Source: Segatella copri (GTDB taxonomy: Bacteria; Bacteroidota; Bacteroidia; Bacteroidales; Bacteroidaceae). Taken from it: a stretch of 64,000 nt of DNA. The stretch covers positions 1 through 64,000 of the forward strand of contig NZ_VZAD01000013.1 of assembly GCF_009495355.1 (NCBI RefSeq), read 5' to 3'. A program made the position numbers and the translations under genes. Positions 18,474-27,215 of this stretch are shown here, piece after piece. The stretch's first letter is position 1. Each line of letters opens with the position of its first letter. The notes beneath the pieces were generated by a model that saw nothing but the letters and a program-made list of their open reading frames with translations, was not told the origin of the DNA and ran no database searches.

Positions 18474-19964
18474 ATGACCAAGATATTACCAGAAGAGTTT
18501 ATACAGCAAACCCAGGAACTGATGGGTGAGGAAATGTTTGCGCAACTTTCCGACGCCATCTGTCATTCAGAGCCGCCAACAAGTATCAGACTCAATCGGT
18601 TCAAAGCGCCACAGGGAACGCATCTTGCCGACAATAGCAACACGGATGCTGAAGCCGAAGTGAAGACACATAATGAGTCGGAAAAAACAGCTGCCTCTAT
18701 TGTGCCCTGGTGTCCCGACTATGGCAGATACCTTACAGAAAGGCCCAACTTCACCTTCGACCCACTCTTCCATGCCGGTCTGTATTATGCCCAGGAAGCC
18801 TCTTCCATGTTTGTCGACCTCGTGGTAAGACAACTCATTCACGAGCCTGTTGTCATGCTCGACCTTTGTGCTGCACCTGGCGGAAAGTCTACAGCCGTGC
18901 GTAATGTCCTTCCCGACGGCAGTCTGCTCTTCAGCAATGAACCCATGCGCACACGAGCACAGATTCTCGCAGAGAACATGCAGAAGTTCGGACACCCCGA
19001 CGTTATCGTTACCAATAACTACCCCAAGGATTTCCAGAAGGCTGGCGTTCTCTTTGATGTCATCCTCGCTGATGTGCCCTGTTCGGGAGAAGGCATGTTC
19101 CGCAAAGACGACGGGGCAATAAGCGAATGGAGCATTGACAATGTAAACAACTGCAGTTCTCTGCAACGCAGCATCATCGAGGACATTTGGCCCTGCCTCA
19201 AACCTGGCGGACTGCTTATCTACTCTACCTGCACCTTCAACAAACTCGAGGACGAGTTGAACGCAGCCCACATCATCTACATGAAGGGAGCAGAACCTGT
19301 AGAACTCGATATTGACGAGGCGTGGGGCATCACGGGCAATCTGACTCACCACAATTTCCCTGTATATCGTTTTCTGCCTGGCAAGACACGCGGCGAAGGA
19401 CTCTTCCTCACCGTCATGCGAAAGAACGAGGATGCAGAGACACTCGATATCAAATCCGACAGATATAACAAGAGCAGAAAAAAAATAAAGGGAAAAAGCA
19501 GGGGCAACTCACCCTATTTACACATCCCCCAGGACTGGATCAATCATCCAGAATCCTATCAGGGCGCACGCATAGGCGATCATCTGTACGCCATATCGGA
19601 GTCATGGAGCAACATCTTTGACAGCGCATCTCCCAACCTCAAAGTTCTGCACGCTGGCATCGAGATAGGAACCATTAAAGCCTCACTCATCCCTGCACAA
19701 AGTCTGGCGCTGTCTATCGACTTGTCACGCCAAACTTTTCCACAGGTAGAACTCAATTATACCGATACCTTGCGCTATCTGCGCAAAGAGGCTGTCAATC
19801 TGCCTGAAGGCACACCGCGCGGCTATGTGCTCGTCACCTATCGTGGAATTCCTTTAGGCTGGGAGAAGAACATCGGCAACCGTGCCAACAATCTCTACCC
19901 ACAAGAATGGAAGATAAAGAGCAGCCACGTACCCGAAACCGACAAGCCTGTCATCACATGGTAA
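18474..19964 (+). CDS. RsmF-like rRNA cytosine-C5 methyltransferase (NOL1/NOP2/Sun family)
   Basis: A 496-residue SAM-dependent RNA m5C methyltransferase. The SAM motif VVMLDLCAAPGGKSTAV, the ADVPCSGEGMFRKD motif and the catalytic YSTCTFNKLEDE motif (two cysteines) are present. The C-terminal 100 residues (from about 400) form a PUA-like domain ending GWEKNIGNRANNLYPQEW, as in RsmF/YebU, so 16S rRNA is the likely target. The last codons overlap the start of the dihydrofolate reductase gene by seven bases. Confidence 0.9.
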   Translation: MTKILPEEFIQQTQELMGEEMFAQLSDAICHSEPPTSIRLNRFKAPQGTHLADNSNTDAEAEVKTHNESEKTAASIVPWCPDYGRYLTERPNFTFDPLFHAGLYYAQEASSMFVDLVVRQLIHEPVVMLDLCAAPGGKSTAVRNVLPDGSLLFSNEPMRTRAQILAENMQKFGHPDVIVTNNYPKDFQKAGVLFDVILADVPCSGEGMFRKDDGAISEWSIDNVNNCSSLQRSIIEDIWPCLKPGGLLIYSTCTFNKLEDELNAAHIIYMKGAEPVELDIDEAWGITGNLTHHNFPVYRFLPGKTRGEGLFLTVMRKNEDAETLDIKSDRYNKSRKKIKGKSRGNSPYLHIPQDWINHPESYQGARIGDHLYAISESWSNIFDSASPNLKVLHAGIEIGTIKASLIPAQSLALSIDLSRQTFPQVELNYTDTLRYLRKEAVNLPEGTPRGYVLVTYRGIPLGWEKNIGNRANNLYPQEWKIKSSHVPETDKPVITW

Positions 19965-20599
19965 AACAGCAAGAAATAAGCCTCATCGCCTGCATTGCCC
20001 AGAATGGCGCCATCGGTTTTTACAACCATCTGCTCTACCCTATCAGGCAGGACATGCAGCGATTCAAGACGCTCACCACGGGACATACCGTCATCATGGG
20101 CAGGATGACTTATCTGTCGTTGCCCAACGGACCTTTGCCCAACAGGCGCAACATCATCGTCTCCAAGACAATGAGGAAGGAACAGAGTGCAGAGATGACA
20201 TCTGCGAATGAAGCAGAATCAAAAAACAGAGAATTGTCTCATGCATCAGCACTTCAATACGAGGTGTGCCGCAGTTTGGAAGAAGCCCTTTCCCGATGCC
20301 GCGACCAAGGCGAGAAAGAAGTGTTCGTCATCGGCGGAGCCATGCTCTATCGGTCAGCCCTCAGTCTTGCCACTCGTCTGTACCTCACCATCGTAGAAGA
20401 TACGCCACAACAGGCAGATGCCTTCTTTCCTCTCACAGCCAACGAGGTGGAATGCTTAAACCAAGCAGGATGGAAGAAAGTGAAGGAGGAGACACATAAC
20501 GAAGGCAAACTCACATTCCGATTTGTGGACTTAGAGAAATGTTTGAAAAACGTAAAAATAAAAACAACAAATCATGCTGAAAAAATTATTCGGTTTTGA
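19958..20599 (+). CDS. folA: Dihydrofolate reductase
   Basis: Reduces dihydrofolate to tetrahydrofolate with NADPH. The 213-residue reading from MVKQQEISLIACIAQNGAIGF carries the family signature: the LIACIAQNGAIG start, HTVIMGRMTYLSLP, RRNIIVSK and the EVFVIGGAMLYRSAL strand. It is longer than the usual 160 residues because of a hydrophilic insert after the SKTM strand (about residues 68-85) and a basic C-terminal extension. I start at ATG 19958 because the longer frame lies inside rsmF. Its 3' end overlaps the permease gene by 26 bases. Confidence 0.88.
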   Translation: MVKQQEISLIACIAQNGAIGFYNHLLYPIRQDMQRFKTLTTGHTVIMGRMTYLSLPNGPLPNRRNIIVSKTMRKEQSAEMTSANEAESKNRELSHASALQYEVCRSLEEALSRCRDQGEKEVFVIGGAMLYRSALSLATRLYLTIVEDTPQQADAFFPLTANEVECLNQAGWKKVKEETHNEGKLTFRFVDLEKCLKNVKIKTTNHAEKIIRF

Positions 20600-21872
20600 C
20601 CCAGCTCAAAACAAGTTGAAAACAGAGATCGCGGCAGGTATTACCACCTTCCTCACCATGGCCTACATCCTCGCCGTAAACCCCAACATCTTCAGTAGTC
20701 TTGCCTCTCAGGGCATGGATACACACGCAGTATTCACCGCCACAGTACTGGCTGCTGTAGTAGGAACACTCATCATGGCAATATATGCCAAGAAACCTTT
20801 CGGACTGGCTCCCGGCATGGGACTGAACGCCTTCTTCGTCTTCACCGTGTGCCTCACCATGGGCTATCCCTGGCAAATGGCGCTCACGGCAGTACTTATC
20901 GAGGGTTTCATCTTTATCATCCTGTCAGCAACAGGCATTCGTTCGCTGATGGTTGATGCCATTCCTGCCTCTCTGAAACGTGCCATTGGTGCAGGTATCG
21001 GCCTCTTTATCGCCTTCATAGGTCTGAAGAATGCAGGCATCGTAGCTGCCAATGCCGCCACTCTTGTGACGATAGGAAAAATAACAGAAGGCTCAGCCCT
21101 GTTGGGTGCCATAGGCATCGTCATCACCAGTGTGCTTGTCATCAAGAAAGTACCTGGAAGTCTGCTTATCGGCATCATCGCCACCACGCTGATTGGTATT
21201 CCTATGGGCATTACGAAGATTACGGGTCTGATAGACATTCCTCCTTCGATTACCCCTATTTTCTGTCAGTTTGACTTCTCCCGCATTTTCTCTATCGACA
21301 TGGTAATCATTGTGCTGACATTTCTCTTTATCGATATGTTCGACACTATGGGCACCCTGGTTGGCGTATGTACCAAGGCTGGCATGATGAGCCCAGACGG
21401 CAAGATACATGGACTGAACAAGGCTTTCATGGCTGATGCTGTGGCAACAGTGACAGGAGCCTGCTTCGGAACCAGTACCACCACTACATACGTGGAGAGT
21501 GCATCAGGCGTAGCCCAGGGCGGTAGGACAGGTCTCACGGCTTTTGTCACAGCAGTCTGCTTCCTGATAGCATTGTTCTTCGCTCCCCTGTTCCTGTCAG
21601 TTCCTGCTGCCGCTACCACTCCTGTGCTCGTCATCGTGGGCTTGTTTATGATGTCGCCCATCAAGGATATCAATATGAACGACTATGCCGAGTCGATTCC
21701 TGCCTTCATCACCATCGTGATGATGCCGCTCACATATAGCATTTCCGACGGAATCCTGTGCGGTATGATCAGTTATGTACTTATCAACGCACTGTGTGGA
21801 AGCTTCAAGAAGTTGAGCATCACCATGTGGGTATTGGCGATTTTATTCGTACTGAAGTATATTTTCATTTAA
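20574..21872 (+). CDS. NCS2 family purine permease (AzgA-like)
   Basis: A 432-residue inner-membrane transporter of the AzgA subgroup, which takes up hypoxanthine, guanine or adenine with protons. The N-terminus (KLFGFDPAQNKLKTEIAAGITTFLTMAYILAVNP) and GLAPGMGLNAFFVFTV are hallmark motifs, as is FGTSTTTTYVESASGVAQGGRTG. About 12-14 membrane segments are predicted by eye. It overlaps the dihydrofolate reductase gene, so translation is probably coupled. Confidence 0.92.
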   Translation: MLKKLFGFDPAQNKLKTEIAAGITTFLTMAYILAVNPNIFSSLASQGMDTHAVFTATVLAAVVGTLIMAIYAKKPFGLAPGMGLNAFFVFTVCLTMGYPWQMALTAVLIEGFIFIILSATGIRSLMVDAIPASLKRAIGAGIGLFIAFIGLKNAGIVAANAATLVTIGKITEGSALLGAIGIVITSVLVIKKVPGSLLIGIIATTLIGIPMGITKITGLIDIPPSITPIFCQFDFSRIFSIDMVIIVLTFLFIDMFDTMGTLVGVCTKAGMMSPDGKIHGLNKAFMADAVATVTGACFGTSTTTTYVESASGVAQGGRTGLTAFVTAVCFLIALFFAPLFLSVPAAATTPVLVIVGLFMMSPIKDINMNDYAESIPAFITIVMMPLTYSISDGILCGMISYVLINALCGSFKKLSITMWVLAILFVLKYIFI

Positions 21873-21932
21873 AGAAGTTAGAGAAGTTAGAGAAGTTAAA
21901 TTCTCTAACTTCCCTATTTGCGAAAGTTGCCG
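21873..21932. repeat. AGAAGTTAG tandem words and inverted partner
   Basis: GAAGTTAGA occurs in tandem, then its complement TCTCTAACTTC, giving a hairpin between two convergent genes. The right part ends in TTTGCGAAAGTTG, a half copy of the intergenic element at 61172-61219. It probably acts as a shared transcription end. Confidence 0.55.
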
Positions 21933-22598
21933 TTACTTATATATGAAATAAGAACCTCCATCGCTCTTACAGTATTTTTTGAGCAACGACTGTATGTATT
22001 CGGCATTGGCACGCACCTGTTGCTCGTTTCCATCATAGCCATTAATAAGCACCACAAGATGAGAAGTGTCTGACATCATCTTGGTGCGCTCATTGTCGCT
22101 GGTTGGCGTTCCAACGCCTCCCAAACTGTCTCTGTATACAGGCAGTCCCTCAATATTGATGTTTCCTCTTCCTATTCCCTCATAAGGTTCACCGGCCTTG
22201 CCAACGCCCAGTGTTAGTCTATCGCCCTCAAACTTGTCGGCATCAAATCCTCCGATGCTGTAACCGAATGCGATGCTGGCAAGGTTGACCAGGTCGACGA
22301 GCGTGTCTCTCTGATAGAGTTGTTTGCCCTGAAGCATTCTCCTGATGAGCGCCTCGGAAGCAGGACGATAGCGCGAAGGATCTTTTCCGCAGGCACGATA
22401 AACCTTCCTTGTGGCGGCAATGCCACTCATTTCCTTCAGCGACTCTGTAGTCAGCGTGTCTCTGTATTTCTCGCCAAGGGCGTTAATCTCGTCCCACAGT
22501 TCCTGGCAATAAGACGAGTTCTGTACATTGGCTTCCACACAAGCCCCTACGAATTTGGGGCAAACTGTTTCTATCTCTTCTGATACGATAATTTTCAT
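21933..22598 (-). CDS. B3/B4 tRNA-binding domain protein
   Basis: A 221-residue stand-alone B3/B4 domain, otherwise found in the phenylalanyl-tRNA synthetase beta subunit where it edits mischarged tRNA. Recognisable segments are SGIAATRKVYRACGKDPSRYRPASEALIRRMLQG and VDLVNLASIAFGYSIGGFDADK. Stand-alone versions are thought to work in trans, but their role is not firmly known. It lies downstream of the tRNA-His gene on the same strand, separated by a terminator-like hairpin. Confidence 0.85.
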   Translation of the reverse strand: MKIIVSEEIETVCPKFVGACVEANVQNSSYCQELWDEINALGEKYRDTLTTESLKEMSGIAATRKVYRACGKDPSRYRPASEALIRRMLQGKQLYQRDTLVDLVNLASIAFGYSIGGFDADKFEGDRLTLGVGKAGEPYEGIGRGNINIEGLPVYRDSLGGVGTPTSDNERTKMMSDTSHLVVLINGYDGNEQQVRANAEYIQSLLKKYCKSDGGSYFIYK

Positions 22599-22679
22599 TT
22601 GCTGTATGTTTTAGTTGAAGATTCCATTGCTGTTGCAAAAATACAAAACTTTTCTGACAGTAGACGAAGGTATCAGGTA

Positions 22680-22719
22680 TAAAAAACAAGAATCCCTGCA
22701 AATCTTACGATTTACAGGG
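22680..22719 (-). terminator. Terminator after tRNA-His
   Basis: On the minus strand CCCTGTAAATC and GATTTGCAGGG form an 11-base stem with one mismatch, followed by a T-rich run. It lies ten bases past the tRNA 3' end. Confidence 0.75.
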
Positions 22720-22728
22720 TTTATCTTG

Positions 22729-22803
22729 GGTGGAAGGTGGGACTCGAACCCACGACATTCAGAACCACAATCTGACGCTCTAACCAACTGAACTACATCC
22801 ACC
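22729..22803 (-). tRNA. tRNA-His (anticodon GTG)
   Basis: A 75-base cloverleaf: acceptor GTGGATG, D-arm GTTCAGTTGGTTAGAGC, anticodon loop TTGTGGT with GTG at its centre, and T-arm GTGGG-TTCGAGT-CCCAC. The 5' G opposite discriminator C is the extra G-1:C73 pair that marks tRNA-His. Acceptor pair 6-67 is a T-T mismatch. The 3' CCA is not encoded. A consensus promoter lies upstream and a hairpin terminator downstream. Confidence 0.96.
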
Positions 22804-22841
22804 ATTTGGCTTTAAAAAGAGTTATTTCTTTTAAGCGAGTG

Positions 22842-22873
22842 CAAAGGTACGGAATTTATTTGGAATAACCAAA
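22842..22873 (-). promoter_or_regulatory. Consensus promoter of tRNA-His
   Basis: Minus-strand TTTG (22873-22870) and TACCTTTG (22849-22842) are exactly 20 bases apart. The predicted start is about 35 bases before the tRNA. Confidence 0.75.
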
Positions 22874-22899
22874 CAAATTCCGCATTTTTTTCTAAAAAA

Positions 22900-23286
22900 T
22901 TACTTTGCAGGAGTTGCAGGCACCGCAGGAGCAGCCTTTTCAGCAGCATTCTGAGCAGCAGGCGCAACCTTCTTGGCAGCATCGCTGTTAGCACCTGGCA
23001 TAGCAGGCAACGCTGTCTGTTCCTGTGTAGCACCTTCCATCACGCTATTGTCGCCGATAGCCTGAGGAGCCACATAAGCACAAGCAACACTGAGGAAAAC
23101 CATCGCTGCAGCGAGTCCCCATGTCAATTTTTCTACTAAGTCGGTAGTCTTGCGAACTCCCATGATAGAGTTGGTTGAAGAGAAGTTGGAAGCAAGTCCA
23201 CCACCTTTAGATTCCTGGATGAGCACGATGAAAATCATCAGCAATGAAGCCAGGACGATTAAAACTACAAATAATGTGTAAGCCAT
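22900..23286 (-). CDS. secG: Preprotein translocase subunit SecG
   Basis: A 128-residue inner-membrane component of SecYEG that speeds protein export. Two membrane helices (residues 3-22 and about 54-73) flank the conserved cytoplasmic loop IQESKGGGLASNFSSTNSIMGVRKTTD. The C-terminus is an alanine/proline-rich periplasmic tail (AAKKVAPAAQNAAEKAAPAVPATPAK region), longer than in enterobacteria. It follows the TPR-like gene by 12 bases at the end of the pdxA-lptE block. Confidence 0.93.
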   Translation of the reverse strand: MAYTLFVVLIVLASLLMIFIVLIQESKGGGLASNFSSTNSIMGVRKTTDLVEKLTWGLAAAMVFLSVACAYVAPQAIGDNSVMEGATQEQTALPAMPGANSDAAKKVAPAAQNAAEKAAPAVPATPAK

Positions 23287-23298
23287 TTTTGATTTTTG

Positions 23299-24084
23299 TT
23301 ATTTATTATTTTTACTATTTATTATCAGTTTCTCCAAGAATCGCATCTGGTCTGTATAGTATGCGCTCTTGTTGGGTTGTTTATGATAGAGTCGCTCAAT
23401 GATTTCGTGCGCTCTCTCGTACTTGCCCTGTTTGATATAGATGCGTGCGAGTGTTTCGGTGAAGATACCGCTGTTCTCTGTAGTCTCGCTGTTGCTGTTG
23501 ACCTCGTCGTCATCTATGGCAGGTTTGTATTCCAGCTCAGCATCAGCTGTAGCATCGAGCTTAGGCAACTGAAATCCTCCATCGTCAATGAAGTCGTCGA
23601 TAAGCGCCAGCGTGCGTGAGGAGTTGTTGTCCTTTTCCTGTTCCGCATCTTCTGTCTCCATCAGATAAGCCACATAGTCGACGGCAGCATCGGCAGGCGT
23701 AGGCTTTCGCTTGTTTTTCTGTGCCGCGTCTTTCTCCTCTTCGGCATCATTGGGTATCGACTCGAGGAAGTTGTCTATCAAGTCGGAAGTTCGGTCGGAA
23801 GCATTGTTGGCATTTCCTGCCTTCTTCTCTTCCCGATTGGTTTCCTTCTTGAGTTGATAGTGAGCCGCCTCCACCATTCTGAATATCACCTTTCGGTCGG
23901 TGATATAGATAGCAGCCTTTCTCAGTTCCTCGTCGAAACTCGGGTCGTGGAGCAGGTAGAGGTTCTGCAACATCAAAAGGCGGGCTGTCTGATAGTACGG
24001 ATAGAGTGCTAACAGTGCCCGGAGATCGTAAAGTGTCTCCTTGTTCATCTCCTCAGGATGTTGTATCAGTCTACTTAATTCCAC
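23299..24084 (-). CDS. TPR-like conserved protein between lptE and secG
   Basis: A 261-residue soluble protein with helical, tetratricopeptide-like pairs at both ends (ALLALYPYYQTARLLMLQNL near the N-terminus; LARIYIKQGKYERAHEIIERL near the C-terminus) and an acidic, lysine-rich central linker. No catalytic motif is visible. The frame opens with GTG at 24084; an internal ATG 12 codons later is possible. Position between lptE and secG suggests an envelope-related role, but the function is unknown. Confidence 0.8.
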   Translation of the reverse strand: MELSRLIQHPEEMNKETLYDLRALLALYPYYQTARLLMLQNLYLLHDPSFDEELRKAAIYITDRKVIFRMVEAAHYQLKKETNREEKKAGNANNASDRTSDLIDNFLESIPNDAEEEKDAAQKNKRKPTPADAAVDYVAYLMETEDAEQEKDNNSSRTLALIDDFIDDGGFQLPKLDATADAELEYKPAIDDDEVNSNSETTENSGIFTETLARIYIKQGKYERAHEIIERLYHKQPNKSAYYTDQMRFLEKLIINSKNNK

Positions 24085-24163
24085 GTTATAATTTCGCGTT
24101 ATATTTTATTTCCTAATCTTTATATACAGAGTGTCGGCATTTGATTCTTCACCCTTTACTCAT

Positions 24164-24688
24164 TTACCAGTTGGCCACGGTAGCATTGAAGATCTGTTCC
24201 ACCAGGTCTTTCACCATCTGTGTGACGAGTTCTTCCTGTACGGCGTTCAGACTCTGCGTTGTGTCGTAGCTCTTGGTAGAGGTAAACTGGCGCTCGAAGT
24301 CCTCGGCATGGTTCTTGTTGTTGGTGAATCTCACATTGACAGTCATCGACAGCTCAGTCTGTGCAGAGTATCCCTCACTCGATACCGACTTGTTTCGCTG
24401 GCTGTACTGTGTGATTTCTCCCTCTATCTTGAGGTCTCCATTTCGCTTCACCTGTATCAGTCGGGTGTGGCTGGCGAACTCATCCTTCAACTGATTGTTG
24501 AACATCGGTCCCATAGGTCCCCAGACATAGGAGCTGCGAATAGGGAACTCGGCAAGCTCTATGGTCTTGGTTTTGGTATAGTCGATGCTGGCACCATTGA
24601 AGGCATACTTTACCGAGCATGCAGCCGTGGTGGCGATAATGGCGAAGATTACACCTATTATATATATATGCTTGAAGAGATGCTTCAT
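24164..24688 (-). CDS. lptE: LptE-like LPS-assembly lipoprotein
   Basis: A 174-residue outer-membrane lipoprotein that supports LptD in placing LPS on the cell surface. A signal peptide with lipobox TTAAC (Cys24) precedes the LptE core with VKYAFNGASIDYTKTKTIELAEFPI and the NNQLKDEFASHTRLIQV motif. It sits between the sigma-54 regulator (41 bases upstream) and the TPR-like gene, the usual arrangement in this phylum. Confidence 0.9.
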   Translation of the reverse strand: MKHLFKHIYIIGVIFAIIATTAACSVKYAFNGASIDYTKTKTIELAEFPIRSSYVWGPMGPMFNNQLKDEFASHTRLIQVKRNGDLKIEGEITQYSQRNKSVSSEGYSAQTELSMTVNVRFTNNKNHAEDFERQFTSTKSYDTTQSLNAVQEELVTQMVKDLVEQIFNATVANW

Positions 24689-24729
24689 TTTGTTATTTTC
24701 TTCTTGTCGTCTTAGCCTCTTGGCTTCTT

Positions 24730-26022
24730 TTATTTCTTCACATCGTCGCCATCGTCGTCCTCAGCCTCGTCGTTGTCGCCGAGCTTGTATGCCTTGATGC
24801 GTCGATACAGAGTTCTGTCGGATATTCCCAGTTCTTTGGCAGCTTTCTTTCGGTTGCCGTTGTTGCGTTCCAGTGCTTTCTCCACCATCTGCTTGCCCAG
24901 GTCGTTGAGGTTGAGCGTTTCCGCCTCATGTATTTCCTCCACTTCGGCATCCTCTGTGAATGGATGGTGCAACGCCTCGCTTTCCTTTTCGACAGGGGCT
25001 GGATAGCTTATGGGGGTTATGGGTGTCAGGGGCTGTGGTTCGGCAAAGCCTTTGGCTCCGTTGAGCTGTCGTGCCTCGTCGAGCTGTTTGCGCAGCGAGT
25101 TCATGTCGCGCCGCAGGTCGCTAACGTTGCCCCTCAGTTCGTAGAGAATCTTGTAGAGCAGTTCGCGCTCACTCTCATAGCTGTGGGTTCCTCCCTGCCC
25201 TGGTGCGATGGTAGCCAACTGTGTGGTCTCCTCGTCTTGCGGAATGAACCTGAGCAGCGTCTGTGCGTCGATTTCCCTTTCCTCGCTCAGTACCGACATC
25301 TGTTCGGTAATGTTCTTGAGCTGTCTCACGTTTCCAGGCCATTTGTATTTCAGCATGATGGCCTTGGCGTCATCGGTAAGCACAATTTTAGGCAGTTTGT
25401 ACTTCTCGGCCATCTGCATGGCGAAGAGTCGGAACAAGAGCAGGATATCGTTCCCCCTCTCTCGCAGAGGCGGCATCATGATGGGTATGGTGTTGAGGCG
25501 ATAGTACAGGTCTTCGCGGAAGCGTCCCTCGCTGACGGCCTTTCTCATGTTGACATTGGTAGCCGCCACGATGCGCACATTCGTCTTGCGCACTTCCTGT
25601 CCGCCCACGCGTATGTATTCTCCCGTCTCGAGCACTCTCAGCAGTCTTGCCTGTGTGGCGATGGGCAGTTCGCCCACCTCATCGAGGAAGATGGTTCCCT
25701 TATTGGCGATGCCGAAATATCCCTCGCTCTCGCCTATGGCTCCGGTGAACGAACCTTTCTCATGACCGAAGAGCTCACTGTCGATGGTTCCCTCAGGAAT
25801 GCTTCCACAGTTGATGGCGAAATACTTCTCCCGTCTGCGTGGAGAATTGTCGTGAATGACCTTCGGAATGATTTCCTTTCCCACGCCGCTTTCTCCGATG
25901 ATGAGCACAGAAAGATCAGTCGGTGCCACCTGCAGGGCGACATCGAGAGCTCGGTTCAATTCGTCGCTGTTGCCTACGATATTGTACCTCAATTTGATCT
26001 TCTGAAGTTCAGATGTATTCAT
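24730..26022 (-). CDS. Sigma-54-dependent transcriptional activator without receiver domain
   Basis: A 430-residue NtrC-type AAA+ activator that remodels sigma-54 RNA polymerase. It begins almost at once with the AAA+ domain (Walker A GESGVGKE near residue 44; GSFTGA loop, where the classic form is GAFTGA), then arginine fingers and a C-terminal Fis-type helix-turn-helix (NGNRKKAAKELGISDRTLYRRIKAY). No N-terminal receiver or sensor is present, so the input signal is unclear. The C-terminus is strongly acidic. A TAATTTTG element at 26038-26031 lies eight bases before the ATG. Confidence 0.92.
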   Translation of the reverse strand: MNTSELQKIKLRYNIVGNSDELNRALDVALQVAPTDLSVLIIGESGVGKEIIPKVIHDNSPRRREKYFAINCGSIPEGTIDSELFGHEKGSFTGAIGESEGYFGIANKGTIFLDEVGELPIATQARLLRVLETGEYIRVGGQEVRKTNVRIVAATNVNMRKAVSEGRFREDLYYRLNTIPIMMPPLRERGNDILLLFRLFAMQMAEKYKLPKIVLTDDAKAIMLKYKWPGNVRQLKNITEQMSVLSEEREIDAQTLLRFIPQDEETTQLATIAPGQGGTHSYESERELLYKILYELRGNVSDLRRDMNSLRKQLDEARQLNGAKGFAEPQPLTPITPISYPAPVEKESEALHHPFTEDAEVEEIHEAETLNLNDLGKQMVEKALERNNGNRKKAAKELGISDRTLYRRIKAYKLGDNDEAEDDDGDDVKK

Positions 26023-26087
26023 TTAGCTGCCAAAATTACGCATTTTTTTTGAATTAACTGCAATATTGGCTTGAAAATAGTCCTTTT

Positions 26088-27206
26088 TTAACGTTTAGCC
26101 TCTGGCGAATCCGCTTTCTTCTTTGGAATAGCGAATCTCACCTTCTCGCTGTCGTCTCTTTTCTCGTGGAAGAGTTTGGGCAGTGGGTTCTCGCAGGCCT
26201 CGTCGTAACTGCTGCGATATCTGAAGGTGTCGATGGCCAGATAGACGGCATTTCTGAAGGCAGACTCATCGGCTGTATTTGTACCTGCAATCTCGTATCC
26301 GGGCGTGATATCAGCGCTGGTTCGGATGACAGGCATTCCTGCTGTATAGATAACGCCCCGTCCGTCGTTGATCGACTTGAATGGAGCTGTGGCCTGGTCG
26401 TGATACATGGCCAGAACACCGTCAAACTCTCTGAAGTCGCCATTGCCGAAGAAGTCGTCGGCAGGATAAGGTCCGAAGACCTGTACGCCCTTGCCTGCCA
26501 GCTCGTCGATGGCTGGAATGATGATTTCCATTTCCTCGTTTCCGCAGCTTGTCTCCTCATTGTTCTTGGGGTTGAGTGCCAGCACGGCGATACGTGGATT
26601 GCTGATGTTGAAGTCGCGCTTGATGGTTTGCTGGAAGAGGGTTGCCTTCTCTACGATTTTCTCTGCCGTGATCTGTGCGGCAACCTCTTTGAGCGGCAGT
26701 TTCTCCGTCACCGAAGCGATGCGCAGCGTATCGCCCACGAGGATGCTGAGTCCCTTCTTTCCCTCACCGAGACAGGTCTCGATGTAGTGCTTGTGTCCCT
26801 TGAAGGCGAAGCCCTCGATGAATGCGTTCTGACTGTTGATAGGTGCTGTCACCAACACATCATACAGATCGTCTCTGAAGTCGGTCATGGCTCTGTCGAG
26901 TGCCTTCACCGCGGCCTGTCCCGACTCCTCTGTAGGCACACCCATGTCCACCTTCACCTCCTCCTCGACAGCCGCCAGAAGGTTGATGCGTCCTTCCTCA
27001 GCGTCTTCGGCCTTCTGGATGATGGAGAACTGCGCGGGCAGGTTCATGGCCTTGCGGTAGTAGGCTGCCACCTTGGGCGAGCCATAGACGATAGGCGTGC
27101 AAAGCTCCAGCATCTCGGGCTCTGCAAAGGTTTTAAAGATCAGTTCGTATCCGATACCATTGGTATCTCCATGGGTGATAGCCACCCTGATTTTCTTGTT
27201 GTCCAT
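26088..27206 (-). CDS. pdxA: 4-hydroxythreonine-4-phosphate dehydrogenase
   Basis: Oxidises 4-phosphohydroxy-L-threonine in pyridoxal phosphate (vitamin B6) synthesis, using NAD and a divalent metal. The 372 residues include AITHGDTNGIGYELI at the N-terminus, the metal-binding histidine region FKGHKHYIETCLG, and the C-terminal ALNPKNNEETSCGNEE and AMYHDQATAPFK motifs. It is slightly longer than the usual 330 residues because of a charged C-terminal tail. It follows the DUF4837 gene by nine bases. Confidence 0.95.
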   Translation of the reverse strand: MDNKKIRVAITHGDTNGIGYELIFKTFAEPEMLELCTPIVYGSPKVAAYYRKAMNLPAQFSIIQKAEDAEEGRINLLAAVEEEVKVDMGVPTEESGQAAVKALDRAMTDFRDDLYDVLVTAPINSQNAFIEGFAFKGHKHYIETCLGEGKKGLSILVGDTLRIASVTEKLPLKEVAAQITAEKIVEKATLFQQTIKRDFNISNPRIAVLALNPKNNEETSCGNEEMEIIIPAIDELAGKGVQVFGPYPADDFFGNGDFREFDGVLAMYHDQATAPFKSINDGRGVIYTAGMPVIRTSADITPGYEIAGTNTADESAFRNAVYLAIDTFRYRSSYDEACENPLPKLFHEKRDDSEKVRFAIPKKKADSPEAKR

Positions 27207-27215
27207 TTTGGATTC